Positions 24,593 through 37,100 of a stretch of DNA of 64,000 bases are shown here, one piece after another. This DNA comes from Rotaria socialis (Eukaryota > Rotifera > Eurotatoria > Philodinida > Philodinidae): contig CAJNYU010001726.1 in the NCBI GenBank assembly GCA_905331475.1, forward strand, positions 312,637 through 376,636, read 5' to 3'. The first letter of the stretch is position 1. The number at the start of each line of letters is the position of its first letter. Under the pieces are notes generated by a model, which saw only the letters and a program-made list of their open reading frames with translations, was not told the origin of the DNA and did no database searches. The position numbers and the translations under genes are program-made.

Positions 24593-27500
24593 ATGGTTAT
24601 TACCAAGGAAGAATTAAACGAATTATTCAGAGGTTTGTATATTAAAATAACTAAAGCATTATTTTCCTTATATTTGCAAATCAATTTCATAGAATGTCAA
24701 TCGCATAAACGTAATAATCCATCTCATATCCTCTCAAAGCTACATGCTATTATCGATGATCTGATTGAGTATGTATCATACGTGTGCAAAACAAGAAAAC
24801 TATTTTTATGTATATTTTTCAGACATGTTGAACGATCACATGACGTTCGAAAAGTATTCGGTGGTCTTGTCAAAGAAGGTAAATATCTAATGTAAGAGCG
24901 AGAGTCAAAACATAGAGAAAAATTTTCATTATCGATTTTAACATTTTCGTTTTCATACTAAAATAGAAAGAAATGTGAAATATATCAGAAAAAGAATGAA
25001 AATATTTGATTTATTTAGCCATACAAGATGAAATTCAGTCAATCAGTTCAAATCAGCAAACTAATGGCGATGATGTTTACCGGCAAATTATTATTTTCTC
25101 ATTAGATCTTCTTTGTCGATATTTACTTGTACTTGAGAATTTAATTAGTGATAATGATCAACGTAATGGAACTCAAAATAATAAAAAACAGAAATGGTCC
25201 GTTCAAACTTGTTATACTGATTGGTGTACTAATGAACGCGATGAAATACTTTATTTGTTTACGAATTTCATTAAACTTGATCTTCGACAATTTTGGCATG
25301 AAACTGAACGATTAGAAGATCAACAAATTGGGAAGTAAGATATTTATTCTTTCTATTGTATTCTTTTTGAAACAAGAACAACCTTTTAGTACGATTGTCG
25401 ATGCATGTTTAACAATTATTCGAAATAATCAATTTTCATCACGATCAAGAACAGTGAAAGATTATTTATCATTTATATTAGCCTTAACTATTGGATTATT
25501 TCGTCTTGAAGAAGGTAATTTAAGTTACGAGATCGTCGGTGATAATGTTCATATTTTCGATCTAATCTATCATTGAATAGCGCCTAAAACCGGACTAACC
25601 ATAGAACACCAACAAAGCTCTATTTTCATAACATCTGAGCAGATTTCTATACACAAATTTATCATCAGAATGATTTACTGCCATATGAGACTAGTATCAC
25701 TATTTTAAAAGATTATTTGATTGCAACAATATCAACATTTGAACCCTAAGAATGACAAATAAGTCCTTTCTTTTGGAAAACGATGCACTGAAAAATAATA
25801 GAACGCCTATTGTTCTACATTAATTTGTAATTTCCTCGAACAGTTTTAAGTTTAAATAATGAATGATTAAATGTAATCGTCATCTGAATATTTCAATGTG
25901 TTGATTACTCATTGATCTATTTAGAGTATATATATTGATTCATGAATTCATAGGATATTTATACAAAAATAATATGAAAAACCTTATGTTCACAAACATA
26001 CTATCTGATTTGATCCTAAGTAAAATCGCTACTATTTCAGATGGTGTCATCTAGAAATCTGATTCTGTCTTTAAGAAAAAATTGAATATTATCAAAGATG
26101 TGATATTCAGTCAAATATGTTTATTCTCGTTATTTAATGATACTTTTTCATATTTTAGAGTCTAGTATGAAAATTATTCAAATGTTACAAATTCAAGAAC
26201 ATACAGCCACCATCTATTCAGCTGTTGTTGTTTGTCATGTAAAACATTTTCGAACAGACACATTATTAGAAAGAATTATTAAGTGAGTATATCCAAACAT
26301 ATGATGAAAAAGAAAAAGGAGAATATTTTATTTATTTCTAGTGATATTTGTCATGTATGTTTGTCTCCTGCAATGATTCAATCATCTCTATCAAATGGCT
26401 CATGTCGTTCAAATAATTCACAATCAAATACCCAAAACGAATCAAATAGTTCTCGTACAATGGCAAAATTGCTGGATGAATTATCCACTCATATATCTGA
26501 TCATTTAATAGTTTATATCAATCGTTTACTGGATTTATTCGATAGTGATTGTTTACAAATGCGTAATTGTTTGTTAAATATTTGTGTAAATATAATTCGC
26601 TATTGTTCATCATTATCTGAATATAAAGAATTACGTGGTGAATTATTTCTTTTAATAATTGATCAATATTTTCTGGATTCTAACGTTCATGTACGATCGC
26701 ATGCCATTGGTTTATGTATGAATTTGGTTGAATCAAAATTAATTCCAACTAAATTTTATTGTCATTTAACACAAGCAACTTTTGAACGAATGAATGATAC
26801 ATCATGTATCGTAAGAAAACATGCTATACAGTTAGCAACAAAATTACTCAAATTTAATCCGTATACAGATAGGGTAAACGATAGTTTATTGCAAATTTTA
26901 TATAAAAAAAACTGTTCTAAGATAAGTGTTGAAGTATAAAGTTCCCAAAGGCAGTAATAACTGCATATCAAAAGTATTTCAGCATAGAACACGACTTAGT
27001 TCTTATTCAGGAGCTTAATTCAATCAGTGAAGTTGATTTTACTACGACATACCAATAAATATTTCCGTTTTGAACAATTGCCATCGAGCGCTGGATCTGA
27101 TTTCCTTTCTATTGATTAAGGTAATCCTGGGAAAACGATCTCCTTGTAATATGACAGCAGCAGTCACATAATCTTTCATATTTTAATTCCTTCAGATATT
27201 TTACTAATAGCGTTTGTTATTTCTTTAGTTTCTTCCAATTGATCAAATGCTTGATGAATACAATGCTGAAATGAATAAATTAATTCGATTACAAAAATTA
27301 TTAGGACAAACATTAAAGGTAGAAAGTGTTCCAGATGATGTAAATAAAACGTATGAAGAGGAACACGAGAATGATCTTGATAATCAACATGTTTTATTTG
27401 AACGTATTGTTGAACAAAAGCAACGCGTTTGCGCAATGTATTCAGCTGATGAATCATTACCATCATTTGAAAAATATAATGTTGAAATGAGTAAATTAAT

Positions 27501-30500
27501 GCAGTTGCAAAGTAAACTCAATAATTGTTTATCTACTCACTCTGATATCGAAATAATCGACGATGAAGAACCAGATGAAAAGGCAACAAGATTATTCGAT
27601 AATATGGTTAAACAATCGAAACTTGTGTAAGCAAAAGAAAATGAATTATTTCTATTGGCAATTATTGATTCATTTTTCTAGATCCTATCTACATAATGCA
27701 ACTGATTTTTGTAATCATCTTCGAAGATTTCTTGCTAAAGATACGTTCTATTTGCTAAGTTCAAAAGTAACAAGTGATGTTCTTGAAATAATTGATTTTC
27801 TTGTTTTGGTATGATTTAAAAATAACTACATTTCAAAAAAATTAAAATCATTTTTTCTCTTCTTTCTTTATCAGTGGTCAACGTTTGAATGTGAATCGAC
27901 TGCGTACAAGAAACTTGAACAAGATATGTTTTCATTGATCTGGTCAAATGATAAAAATATTTCTAACGCTGTTATTAATGCATTTAAACGAATTTGTATT
28001 AAAGTTGATGAAGATAATACAGATGAAAAGTACGTACAGATATTCACTACTAGTTGAAATTTACTCAAAAAGTGTAATATCAATTCCTATAGAAAATATT
28101 GTTCTATAAAAAGTTAATTTAACCATGAAATTTAAACATCTATTTTTATGAAAATAAAAGATTAATCTGACGAATAGATTTATCAGATTTACAATTTTTA
28201 TTTTCTCAGCTCCTTTTTAGCAAATCAATCGGTTGATTAATAAATTTGATGGATATATTTTTTTAAATTCTCCCTATAGGATATCATCAAAAATAATTAT
28301 TGAAAAATTACTTGATCATATCGATTTAAATTTAACATTAACATTTGAGCATATACTAAAACAACTTCTCAGCGAATCTGCATCAGTAACAGCAAATATA
28401 TTATCTTTTATTGATGCTCTTCTTGATTACTATTTGGAATTAACAACAAATAATTCAAAAAAAAACTCGTCTGACGATTTTATTAAACTAATTCGTCAAC
28501 GCCAATCATCATTCTTACAATTAATATCATTAGTTATTCCCTATGATAAAAAACATCGTTTATCATCACATTTCAATTGCATTATTCAAAATTTTCTACG
28601 TAAAATTAGTTCAGAGAACCTTGAATATGTTCGATATCAACTGCAAATTATTTCAAATATATTAACAGCAAAAAGTTCATATAGCATTCCCAATGAATTT
28701 TATGATTTAATCATTAAAAAATTGCTTGATTCTGATATAAAATGTGATCAACGTTTATGGATCAATTGTATGAAACAATTCATAACTATTCTATTTCTTA
28801 AAGAACCTAATCAACTTTCAGCCAATGATCTAATGATGAAATTTCATCAGGCATTAGCTGATCAGATTCATTGGTCATTCGACTATACAGATTATCAACC
28901 GAAAGTACATGATATATCATGGAGAACAATATTCATTCGGATGTTAGCATCAATAAATGCTTTATTAAGTCATCGAGTACAAAAAATTGAATGTATTAAT
29001 TTATCATCAATTAAAAAAGTTCAACAAGAGAATGATTCTTTTATTACCAATGATGATGATAATGAAACTAACAATGAAAATTCTTTGCTATCGTCATCAT
29101 CATCATCATCATCAAGACAATTTGTTGATGAAAATAATCAGCACAATACAGATAACCAAGAAGATGCCACATCGATTCAACAGCAAAATTCTGATCTTAG
29201 CCAACTTGAAAATGAATTACTTCAATCAAATACATTTTTTTCTTCAATTGAAAAATGGATGGAAACAGTAAGAATAATAATTTTAAATCTCTAGTTTTTC
29301 TAGTTGAATTCAGCAGAGTTTTCCCTTCAGTGATTTAGAAACTATGAAAAGTTGAGAAAATATTTCAAAAACAAATATAATCACAATCAGAATCTGCTCG
29401 TCCAGATTCGATTAGGTCCGATCTAGTTACGAAAATTGCAAATGCAATCTGTTATAATCTTTTGTTTGAATCTGTTTTTTCAATACTCTAGTAATTCCAG
29501 CTAAAAGCAACTATACTTTAGATATAGTTGAGCAGGAAATCTTATCGAATTTAATGCATTCAAAAGTCTTGCTAATGTTTTCATATATTCTACGTCGATT
29601 TATTCTGTCTTGTTGAACAACGATGAAAATGAAGCGGACTTTTCTAGTGAAGTCAACACTGTTTCGAGTGAAAATCTCATAGCAGCAATCTTCTCAGTTG
29701 AATAATGTGACTCAATATTGTTTCATCAACGGCTGAGATAAAGCTTCAATGGAAAGGATCATTGTGAATAATTGTATTGACATGATTATTTATTTTTGTA
29801 AAATTTCCAGAGTTCAACTAAATTCAATCAAACGGAAATTTTCGAATTCTACTACTTGTTTTTTCATTCTAGTTCATTTATGAAGATCATTCATTGTATG
29901 ATGAAAATCTTGTTTCAACCAGTATTCTAACTTGTACTCGTATGATGTATGTGTCATCGGTTCTATGTTCAAAATATGTTGATCGAATCTTTGAACTTTC
30001 TAAAATATGCGCGTATTCATCTGTACGTTCTGCTTTAATTGTTTCTCTTGGCGATCTTCTTCTACGGTAAATTAATTGCCCTATTGATTTCATTAATTAA
30101 TTTCTTTTTCCATTATAGACATCCAAATATAATTGAACCATTTACACCACAATTTTACGCACAAATTCATGACATAGATTTAAGTGTTGGTGAAACAGCA
30201 TTATGTACTATTGCAATACTTATTTTACGAGAAATGATTAAAGTAAGGAAAAAGTCGCCTTTAGTGAAAAAGCAATCTTTCATTTGATTTTTAATTTAAA
30301 TTAGGTTCGTGGTTATATTAGTGAAATAGCATTGTGTTTATTTCATTCTCATACACCAATATCAAGTATAGCTCAACATTTTTTTGATGAATTATCATTA
30401 CGTCAACGTGGTCTCGCTTTATTTAATGTACTACCCGATATAATATCACGTCTATCAATGAATAATATATGTTCAACTGATTCATTTCAACAAATTATTT

Positions 30501-31107
30501 CCTATCTCTTTTCATTTATTAAAAATGATCGTCATTGTGAAATATTAGTTAAACGCCTTTGTCGACAATTTAAACAAGCATGGTAATATAAAAATAACAA
30601 CATCATTTTTAAATATACTAGATTTTATCTATTCAATTCATTTTAGTGGCGATGATCGAAAACGTGCAAATATTGCATTTTGCCTGAGTAAACTTAATAT
30701 AAAAACATTAGCATCATATCGTATACTAAAAGAAAATTTTCCGAATACCGTTGAAACGAATGAAAACAATGAAGATGATTATGATCAAGAAGAACATTTA
30801 GCATGGAAAAAATATCTTATGGTAAATATTTCAATCAAATAATTTCTCTTCACGAAATACGAGCTCGTGTGAATGATCGAGTATATTATCTGTTAAAGAT
30901 TTTTCATATCGCAAAAAAAACGGCAGATATAACTTCTTAATTTTAATTCTATTGACATTTTGTCGAAGTTTTTGTTACTAAAAAAGATTTCATTTTTAGC
31001 CTGTGCTTAATGATATTGAACGACGTTTAAAGCCAGCGGAACTCAATTCTTCCAAACCTTGCTTATCTTCATCGACACCGAAACGCAAAGTCGATCGATT
31101 ATCTTAA
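24593..31107 (+). CDS. NCAPD2: Condensin complex subunit 1 (NCAPD2)
   Basis: Sixteen exons (24593-24632, 24693-24768, 24823-24878, 25019-25334, 25390-25514, 26159-26282, 26342-26873, 27229-27626, 27682-27808, 27875-28029, 28280-29267, 29873-30066, 30119-30242, 30305-30582, 30647-30821, 31000-31107) give 1271 residues with every junction in phase. This HEAT-repeat subunit of condensin I compacts mitotic chromosomes. Diagnostic segments: MKIIQMLQ after the N-terminal Cnd1 region, the central KQSKLVSYLH block, and the C-terminal Cnd1 domain with IEPFTPQFYAQI, EMIKVRGYISEIA, HFFDELS and LPDIISRLS. Acidic, Ser-rich linkers lie near 27540 and 29040-29200. The N-terminus is somewhat shorter than vertebrate NCAPD2 and the C-tail ends in a basic KRKV stretch that may be a nuclear signal. 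Exon 8 carries an internal repeat. Confidence 0.93.
27232..27626 (+). repeat. Internal protein repeat in NCAPD2 exon 8
   Basis: Two successive units share a YNxEMxKLxxLQxxL core: one from about 27256 and one from about 27475. Each is followed by an acidic stretch and a segment ending KQ or QK then V (FERIVEQKQRV and FDNMVKQSKLV). They are diverged at DNA level, so any duplication is old. Confidence 0.55.
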
Positions 31108-31333
31108 TTTGTTAGATTATTTCAAAGCATTTATAATAGAATCTCTTGTATAAAAGTTTTGTTTGTTTAAGTTTTACATTGTATACTTTAGTACACATTT
31201 TCATGTTACTTTTGTTTTTTTTCTAATTAGAAAAAAAGATGTTGTTCTTATTATTTAGAACAATGATGAATAAAATCACTAAAAAAAAAATTAGAAAAAC
31301 TAATTTATCAAAAACGAATGGGTCTCAATTAAT

Positions 31334-33029
31334 TTATTCAAGGCCTGATTCGGTACCACATACAATAACTTCAATACCCAATGCTTGAAAACATGCTGCT
31401 TTAGCTGCTAATGCTTTTTGTGCATCTTCTGCAGTAGGTGTATATGCTACTTGAATATGATTAGCTTTATGTTTTGCCATGAGTTGATCACGACTAACAC
31501 CAAGTAATTGTGCATTCATAATAGGCCATTGTGGTGTTGTATCACGCCAACGTCGTTCATTTTCCTCTTGTGGTAATTCAACAACAAGTGCTCGACCAAT
31601 ATCAGCTTTCAATCGATTATCTTCTGTGTAAATACGACTCCAAACAACTTCGCCAGGTTTTGAAACACCACGAATTGTACCACCACCTTTATGAAAATAC
31701 ATGGGTGGTTGACGAAAACTAATAGCGCCTTTATATCCATCGGTTAAGTGTTCTGGTGGAACAGCACCCGATATTTCAAATACCCATGTAAATACACCAT
31801 TATAATCTTCACCATAACGTACATCGTGTAGTGTTGTTTCGGGTGCATAACCTAATCGATTCCATACGCGATTAGTAATAAATGCATCAACACCAGCACA
31901 TTCATCCACTTCATTGAAATGTGGTACGGCAGCATTTTCAAAAAGAATATTATTATTTGTACGATCTTTGACTGGTGGTCGATCAACATTATTTAATAAG
32001 CCTTCAGCTAAATCTGAAGCTGGAACTAAATCTTTTAAACCTTGTTGATATTGAATACCAATTAAATCACAACCAAAATCATTTGCTAAACGTACAGCAG
32101 CAATATACATTTTACATTGAGAAAGAATTTGTTCTTCTGTTAAATCTGTTAAATCATTTGGTTGTTCTTTCAAATCAAATTTCATGCCTTTATCATTGAG
32201 CCAATCATATACTGCGCGAGCTTCTTCATCTTTTGTTTGTTGCATTTCAAAAAACAATGCTGATTGACTGAGACGTTCTTTAAAAATACCAATTTTATGA
32301 AGAAGATCATCAGATATGATCGCATTATACATTCCCATACAACCCTAGGCAGAAAAAAGAGGCATTTAATAAAAAATTGTTTAAAGCTCTAATAAAAATA
32401 AAAATAATACTCATACTTACTTCATCAAATACACCCATAATCGCTTTATGCTTTAATATATCTTCTGCTATTTGTTTTCCTATTTCTTGTAATTCATCTG
32501 GTATTTTTTTACATTCTTTTAATGGCCGTGCATGCGATAAATCATGTTGAATAGTTTCAGTTTCAAGCCATTCTTTAAGTTTATTTAAAAAGAATTCATC
32601 AGTGAAATCAACTGACCACAATGTATTATATTTCACACCAGCTTTTGTTAATGAGCCATTTAAATTAAGCATACCAACAAGACCTGGCCATTGCCCACAC
32701 CAATTAGCTACAGTTAATATTGGACCTTTATGTGTTGTCAACCCAGCTAAGACATGATGAGAATATTGCCAAACAGCTTCAGCAACAATCAATGGAACAT
32801 CGTTGGCTGGTAAACTTGCAAATACATTCATACCCATACGTTGACTATCAATAAAACCATGTTTTTTATTTTCATTGTATTCATGTGCACGTTTTACTGT
32901 GTGACCAAGTGATTGAAGAGCTGTTGCTAGTGCTTGTTCGAGTTTATCTTGTGCTTCCCAACATGTTTGATTAGCAGCAAGACGTGAGTCACCACTAGCA
33001 ATTAGATAAATAGGCGATTGTATTGGCAT
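31334..33029 (-). CDS. Bacterial-type fucose isomerase family protein
   Basis: Exons 33029-32421 and 32344-31334 (phase 0, 76-nt intron) encode 539 residues. The protein is strikingly like the long proteins annotated fucose isomerase in Planctomycetes, Verrucomicrobia and Acidobacteria. Recognisable blocks are [58 protein letters not shown], the junction-spanning [48 protein letters not shown] and [11 protein letters not shown]. Family knowledge suggests an aldose-ketose isomerase (L-fucose to L-fuculose) with a divalent metal; exact substrate is unproven. There is no signal peptide, so it is cytosolic. Codon use resembles neighbouring genes, so if it was acquired from bacteria it has been ameliorated, and the intron is host-type. 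Confidence 0.85.
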
Positions 33030-34114
33030 GGCGAAAAATAAATTAATGGCTGTTGAAAATTGCTCGTTATCTTAGATTCACACAGCTGTAATATAATAGT
33101 TTTATATCTTTTTTGTTGCAGTCGCACACACCTGTATTTTTTTATGATGATGGTCCGGCCTCTTATATATCATCATCGGAAAGTAAAACCGATAACAAAA
33201 AAAAAATAAATATAAAAGAACAAAAAAAAAACCTTCACATCCTCAGAGGTATATAGTTAGACAAAATAGATAAGACAACATGTTTCGTTAAGGTATACAT
33301 TTAATTATATTGAAACAACAAACCTGGTGGGATTGTCGTTGAAGAAAAGCAAAAGATACTTGATAAAGTAATGGATTTGATAATAAATATTTTCTATGAT
33401 AAACATTCATGTTTTAATAATATACTCTGTAGTCCTAGATAACGATCTAAACTGTATATTTTTTTATGTTCTCTTTACATGATTATTGTACCTAGAATAT
33501 AATCTATGAAAACAAACTAATTTCATACTTATAAGGATCTCAATAACTGTAATGAACGGTAGAATCATTGTTTTATATATAACACAATACATTATTGACT
33601 CTGAAATATTTCATTATGATTTTATAAAATATTTGTCTTTTGATTATTGGAGCTGATGGTCTGTTGCACGGCTTCAATCGTCGTTAAAACGATAAAGAAA
33701 CCAAAAATAACAAATAAATAATCTCAGGCGAAATTTGATTTGAAATATTGTAGTATAGTGCTCTGGCATCAACGAGAGTGCCTTGCTATTCTATACTGTC
33801 AGCTTGTTGTGTCCCATGGAAAATAAATGTGCCTTTAGTCGTTACACAGCGTCCTCTGTTACAAATTGATAACATTTTAAGATGTCTCTCAGCATCAAAT
33901 CACAGTATCCAATCATCACTATCAATCAATTGAATTATTCGTATGATACATGACATATCTATATAGAACATTAATTTATTTTATAATTCTATTGATACAC
34001 TAGCAAAAGTGATCAAATCAGAGTTTTATTTTTATAAGTATTGAAAAATAAAGAAAACCAATTAACACTACTCTATTTATCTGATATAAATGAGAATATC
34101 TTGTTGATAAACAA
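33030..34114. other. Divergent intergenic interval
   Basis: It lies between the divergent fucose isomerase (minus) and iRhom (plus) starts. Poly-A rich tracts occur near 33199-33232. No coding region or RNA gene was recognised. Confidence 0.4.
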
Positions 34115-37100
34115 ATGGCTGAAAGCGAGAATCATCATATTAGATTTCAGTCAACTCAAAAACGTATATATGAAATTTTGTTTTTTTTCTTATCAGTATT
34201 CTTTATCGTAAAAATCTATTTTTGTAGTTCGTTCATCGACAACTTCATTGCATCGCGAGCCGAGAAAATCTTTTTCATCATCGAATAATCCGAATAATAA
34301 AGGAAACGGAAACGAAAATAGATCACGCGGTCGTCTTTTATGGAAAGTTGCTGTTGAAGGCGTACTTGAGCATGAAAAATTTACGCCCAATTCAACACCC
34401 ATGGCTTCATTCACTAATAATAGTGCGCCGGTTGGGTGGTATAATTTAACACAGCGGTAAGGCTTCTTAGATCAATTTTCATCATGTAATCTGATCCACT
34501 CGCCTGTAATCTCATTTTATTCTACTATGTACCACATATCTTTGATTAATATAAAATAATAATGGAAAGAATATAGAAAATATAAGATTAAACTCAACTA
34601 TAAATCGTTTATATAAAGCGCATGAATAATTAAGTTTTTCTATACATGTACACATACATATATTAGATTAATAATTTAGGGATAAGTGTCAACTTTAGAT
34701 GAGAAGATGTCGAATACGTTGTTTAGTTGATCTCGGAATTATTTTATTTCTCATATCAATGTGCAACTTAATTATTCTTGAATTGCGTACTCGAGAATAA
34801 AATCATATATCCGAATGGATTCTACGAGAAAAAAATAACCAAATACATCCGGATTTCGGAACGTTTTCATAGAAAGTGCTGAGCATGGTTCAAAATTAAC
34901 TTTCCTAACATTTATCAAAGAACCTAGAACAATAATAACAAACACGAAGAAGAACAAAAGCGAATTATTAATCCTACCAATCATTGGTTTACCGTTCTAT
35001 TGACGTATACAGAAGGCAATCTGATATATTATAAAGAAAGAATATCGTACCACCTGAACGAAATTGATGTATAATGGTGATTGTAACCTATTGAGAAGAA
35101 AAAACAAAGTCGATATGGTGATGTCTGCGATCAAACGTAGATAAGGTCAACCAGAAAAAAATAACACGAGAAAGAAAACGACGTGTACAAGTAACAAGTT
35201 TGCTTATGTACATGGAACAAGAATGAGACTTTTTGTGATGCACACTCATACACATGCATACACGTATGCAGAAGAGTTCGATAGAAAGTATTCAACAGCA
35301 TAACTTGATGTCTTTTGTATACGTCGAACAGTAGCGTCTTGGTTGATGAGAATATGACATCATCAAAATCTTCTATTATTTATTATCATTTGTTACCCTG
35401 TAATATTAATGGAAACCAAATTATCGAACAAGATGGTGAAATAAAAAATAATGAATATTTAGCTCTTTCATCCTCGACTCCTACAATTGTAATTGACAAT
35501 GATTATATAAATAAGTCGAATAGGTGAGAGAAATATTTAGATATTTTTAGATTATATTAAGCAAATACCAATAAACGATAAATGTTTGTGACTCAATTTG
35601 TTATTGGTAGTTCTACATCTATACTAAGATGTTCCAGGTTTTTTTACATATGCCTAATATTGTTATGTGTTCCGACGAAGGATGAAACACAAAAGAAAAC
35701 AGTAATATAAAAAACAAAGAAAAAAGAGCAGCGGGATATACGCAGTAGTATCTTCACTATTCACAGAAAGCGACAACAAAAACCACTCCTTCCTTACTTC
35801 CGTTTCTTCTTGACAACGAGTTCTTCTATTTATAAATGACAGCAGCTACTATCGATAATAATATAGTTATGTATTCGCGCAGCTTTGCCGATTAACGTCC
35901 ATGTAGTATGAATACTAAATGAAAAGCAAAAATATACATCATCATAGACAATAACAGAATCGCTGTCAAAAGAGTTGGTTTTTCTTCATTAGTTCACTGT
36001 TATTTTCGCTTAGGAAAATATATTAACTTGTTTTCTAATCAATATTGTAAGAAATATGTTCTATGCCAGTTTTCTGTTTTCATCGATCAACCCAACCAAG
36101 AATATTGAGTCGGATTAGATCCGATTCAATAGAATTAATATTATTTTTATTTCTTATAAATTATCATCTTCACAAATAACAATAGAAATAAACAAGTTCT
36201 TCTTCATGATATACGAATAAATTTCTTCGTTTACAACACTGTAACTAGTACGTTTCTTTTCTCGATTGTCCAACGTAGAAACAAGAAACTAATTACAATG
36301 ATTATTCTTTATTTTCTCTTCAGTTATTACTATTAGATAATTTTAGAGATTAAATATTATTGATTTGTTCTAAAATATATTTACTATTCTACATCTTACC
36401 TTCAAAAAGTATTCAATGAAATTTTTTCTATTTCTTTTTTCACAATTGTTCTCTTGTGAGTTTCTTTTAGTCTTTCTCATATTTTTCCTACCGACGCTAT
36501 TCAAATAACAGAACAGCTGAAGTGAAGCATTTGTTTCTTTGCAACTTTTTTTTCTTGGACTACTCGTATTCCACGTTTCACACAAAAGTAGTTAAACGCT
36601 CCTATTTAAAAGAAACAGATGGCCGACAACGGTGATGAGCAACAGCAACAACAGAATGAACATACAACATCAACGATGAGATTTAAAAATCGACTTAAAT
36701 CACAAGTATTATTACCTTCAACTGGTCTAATTCTTCGACAACTACCTGGAGGCAATGTAACAGTAACGCCTATAAGAAAGAGACGAACTGCTTCCGAACA
36801 AATCACTCGATATGATCGGTAGATAATAAAAGTAGTCGTGAGATAATATATATATAAACAAAAAAAGAAGATAGATTAGCTTTTATGAAAAATTCTTGAT
36901 CTACATCAGTTTTTTCTATGCTTACTTTAGTGTAATGCAGTTGAATATGAGCCCGGCGTTAGCAACAGCTGCTGCACCAGCATTACATAAAGATAATTGG
37001 CAACAAAGACGTTATAATTTTTTAAGTAAATATAGTATGTTTAGTGGAGAATTAAAAGATGATGTTGTCGATCAAATTGGTGTTAATGAACAAGATACTG

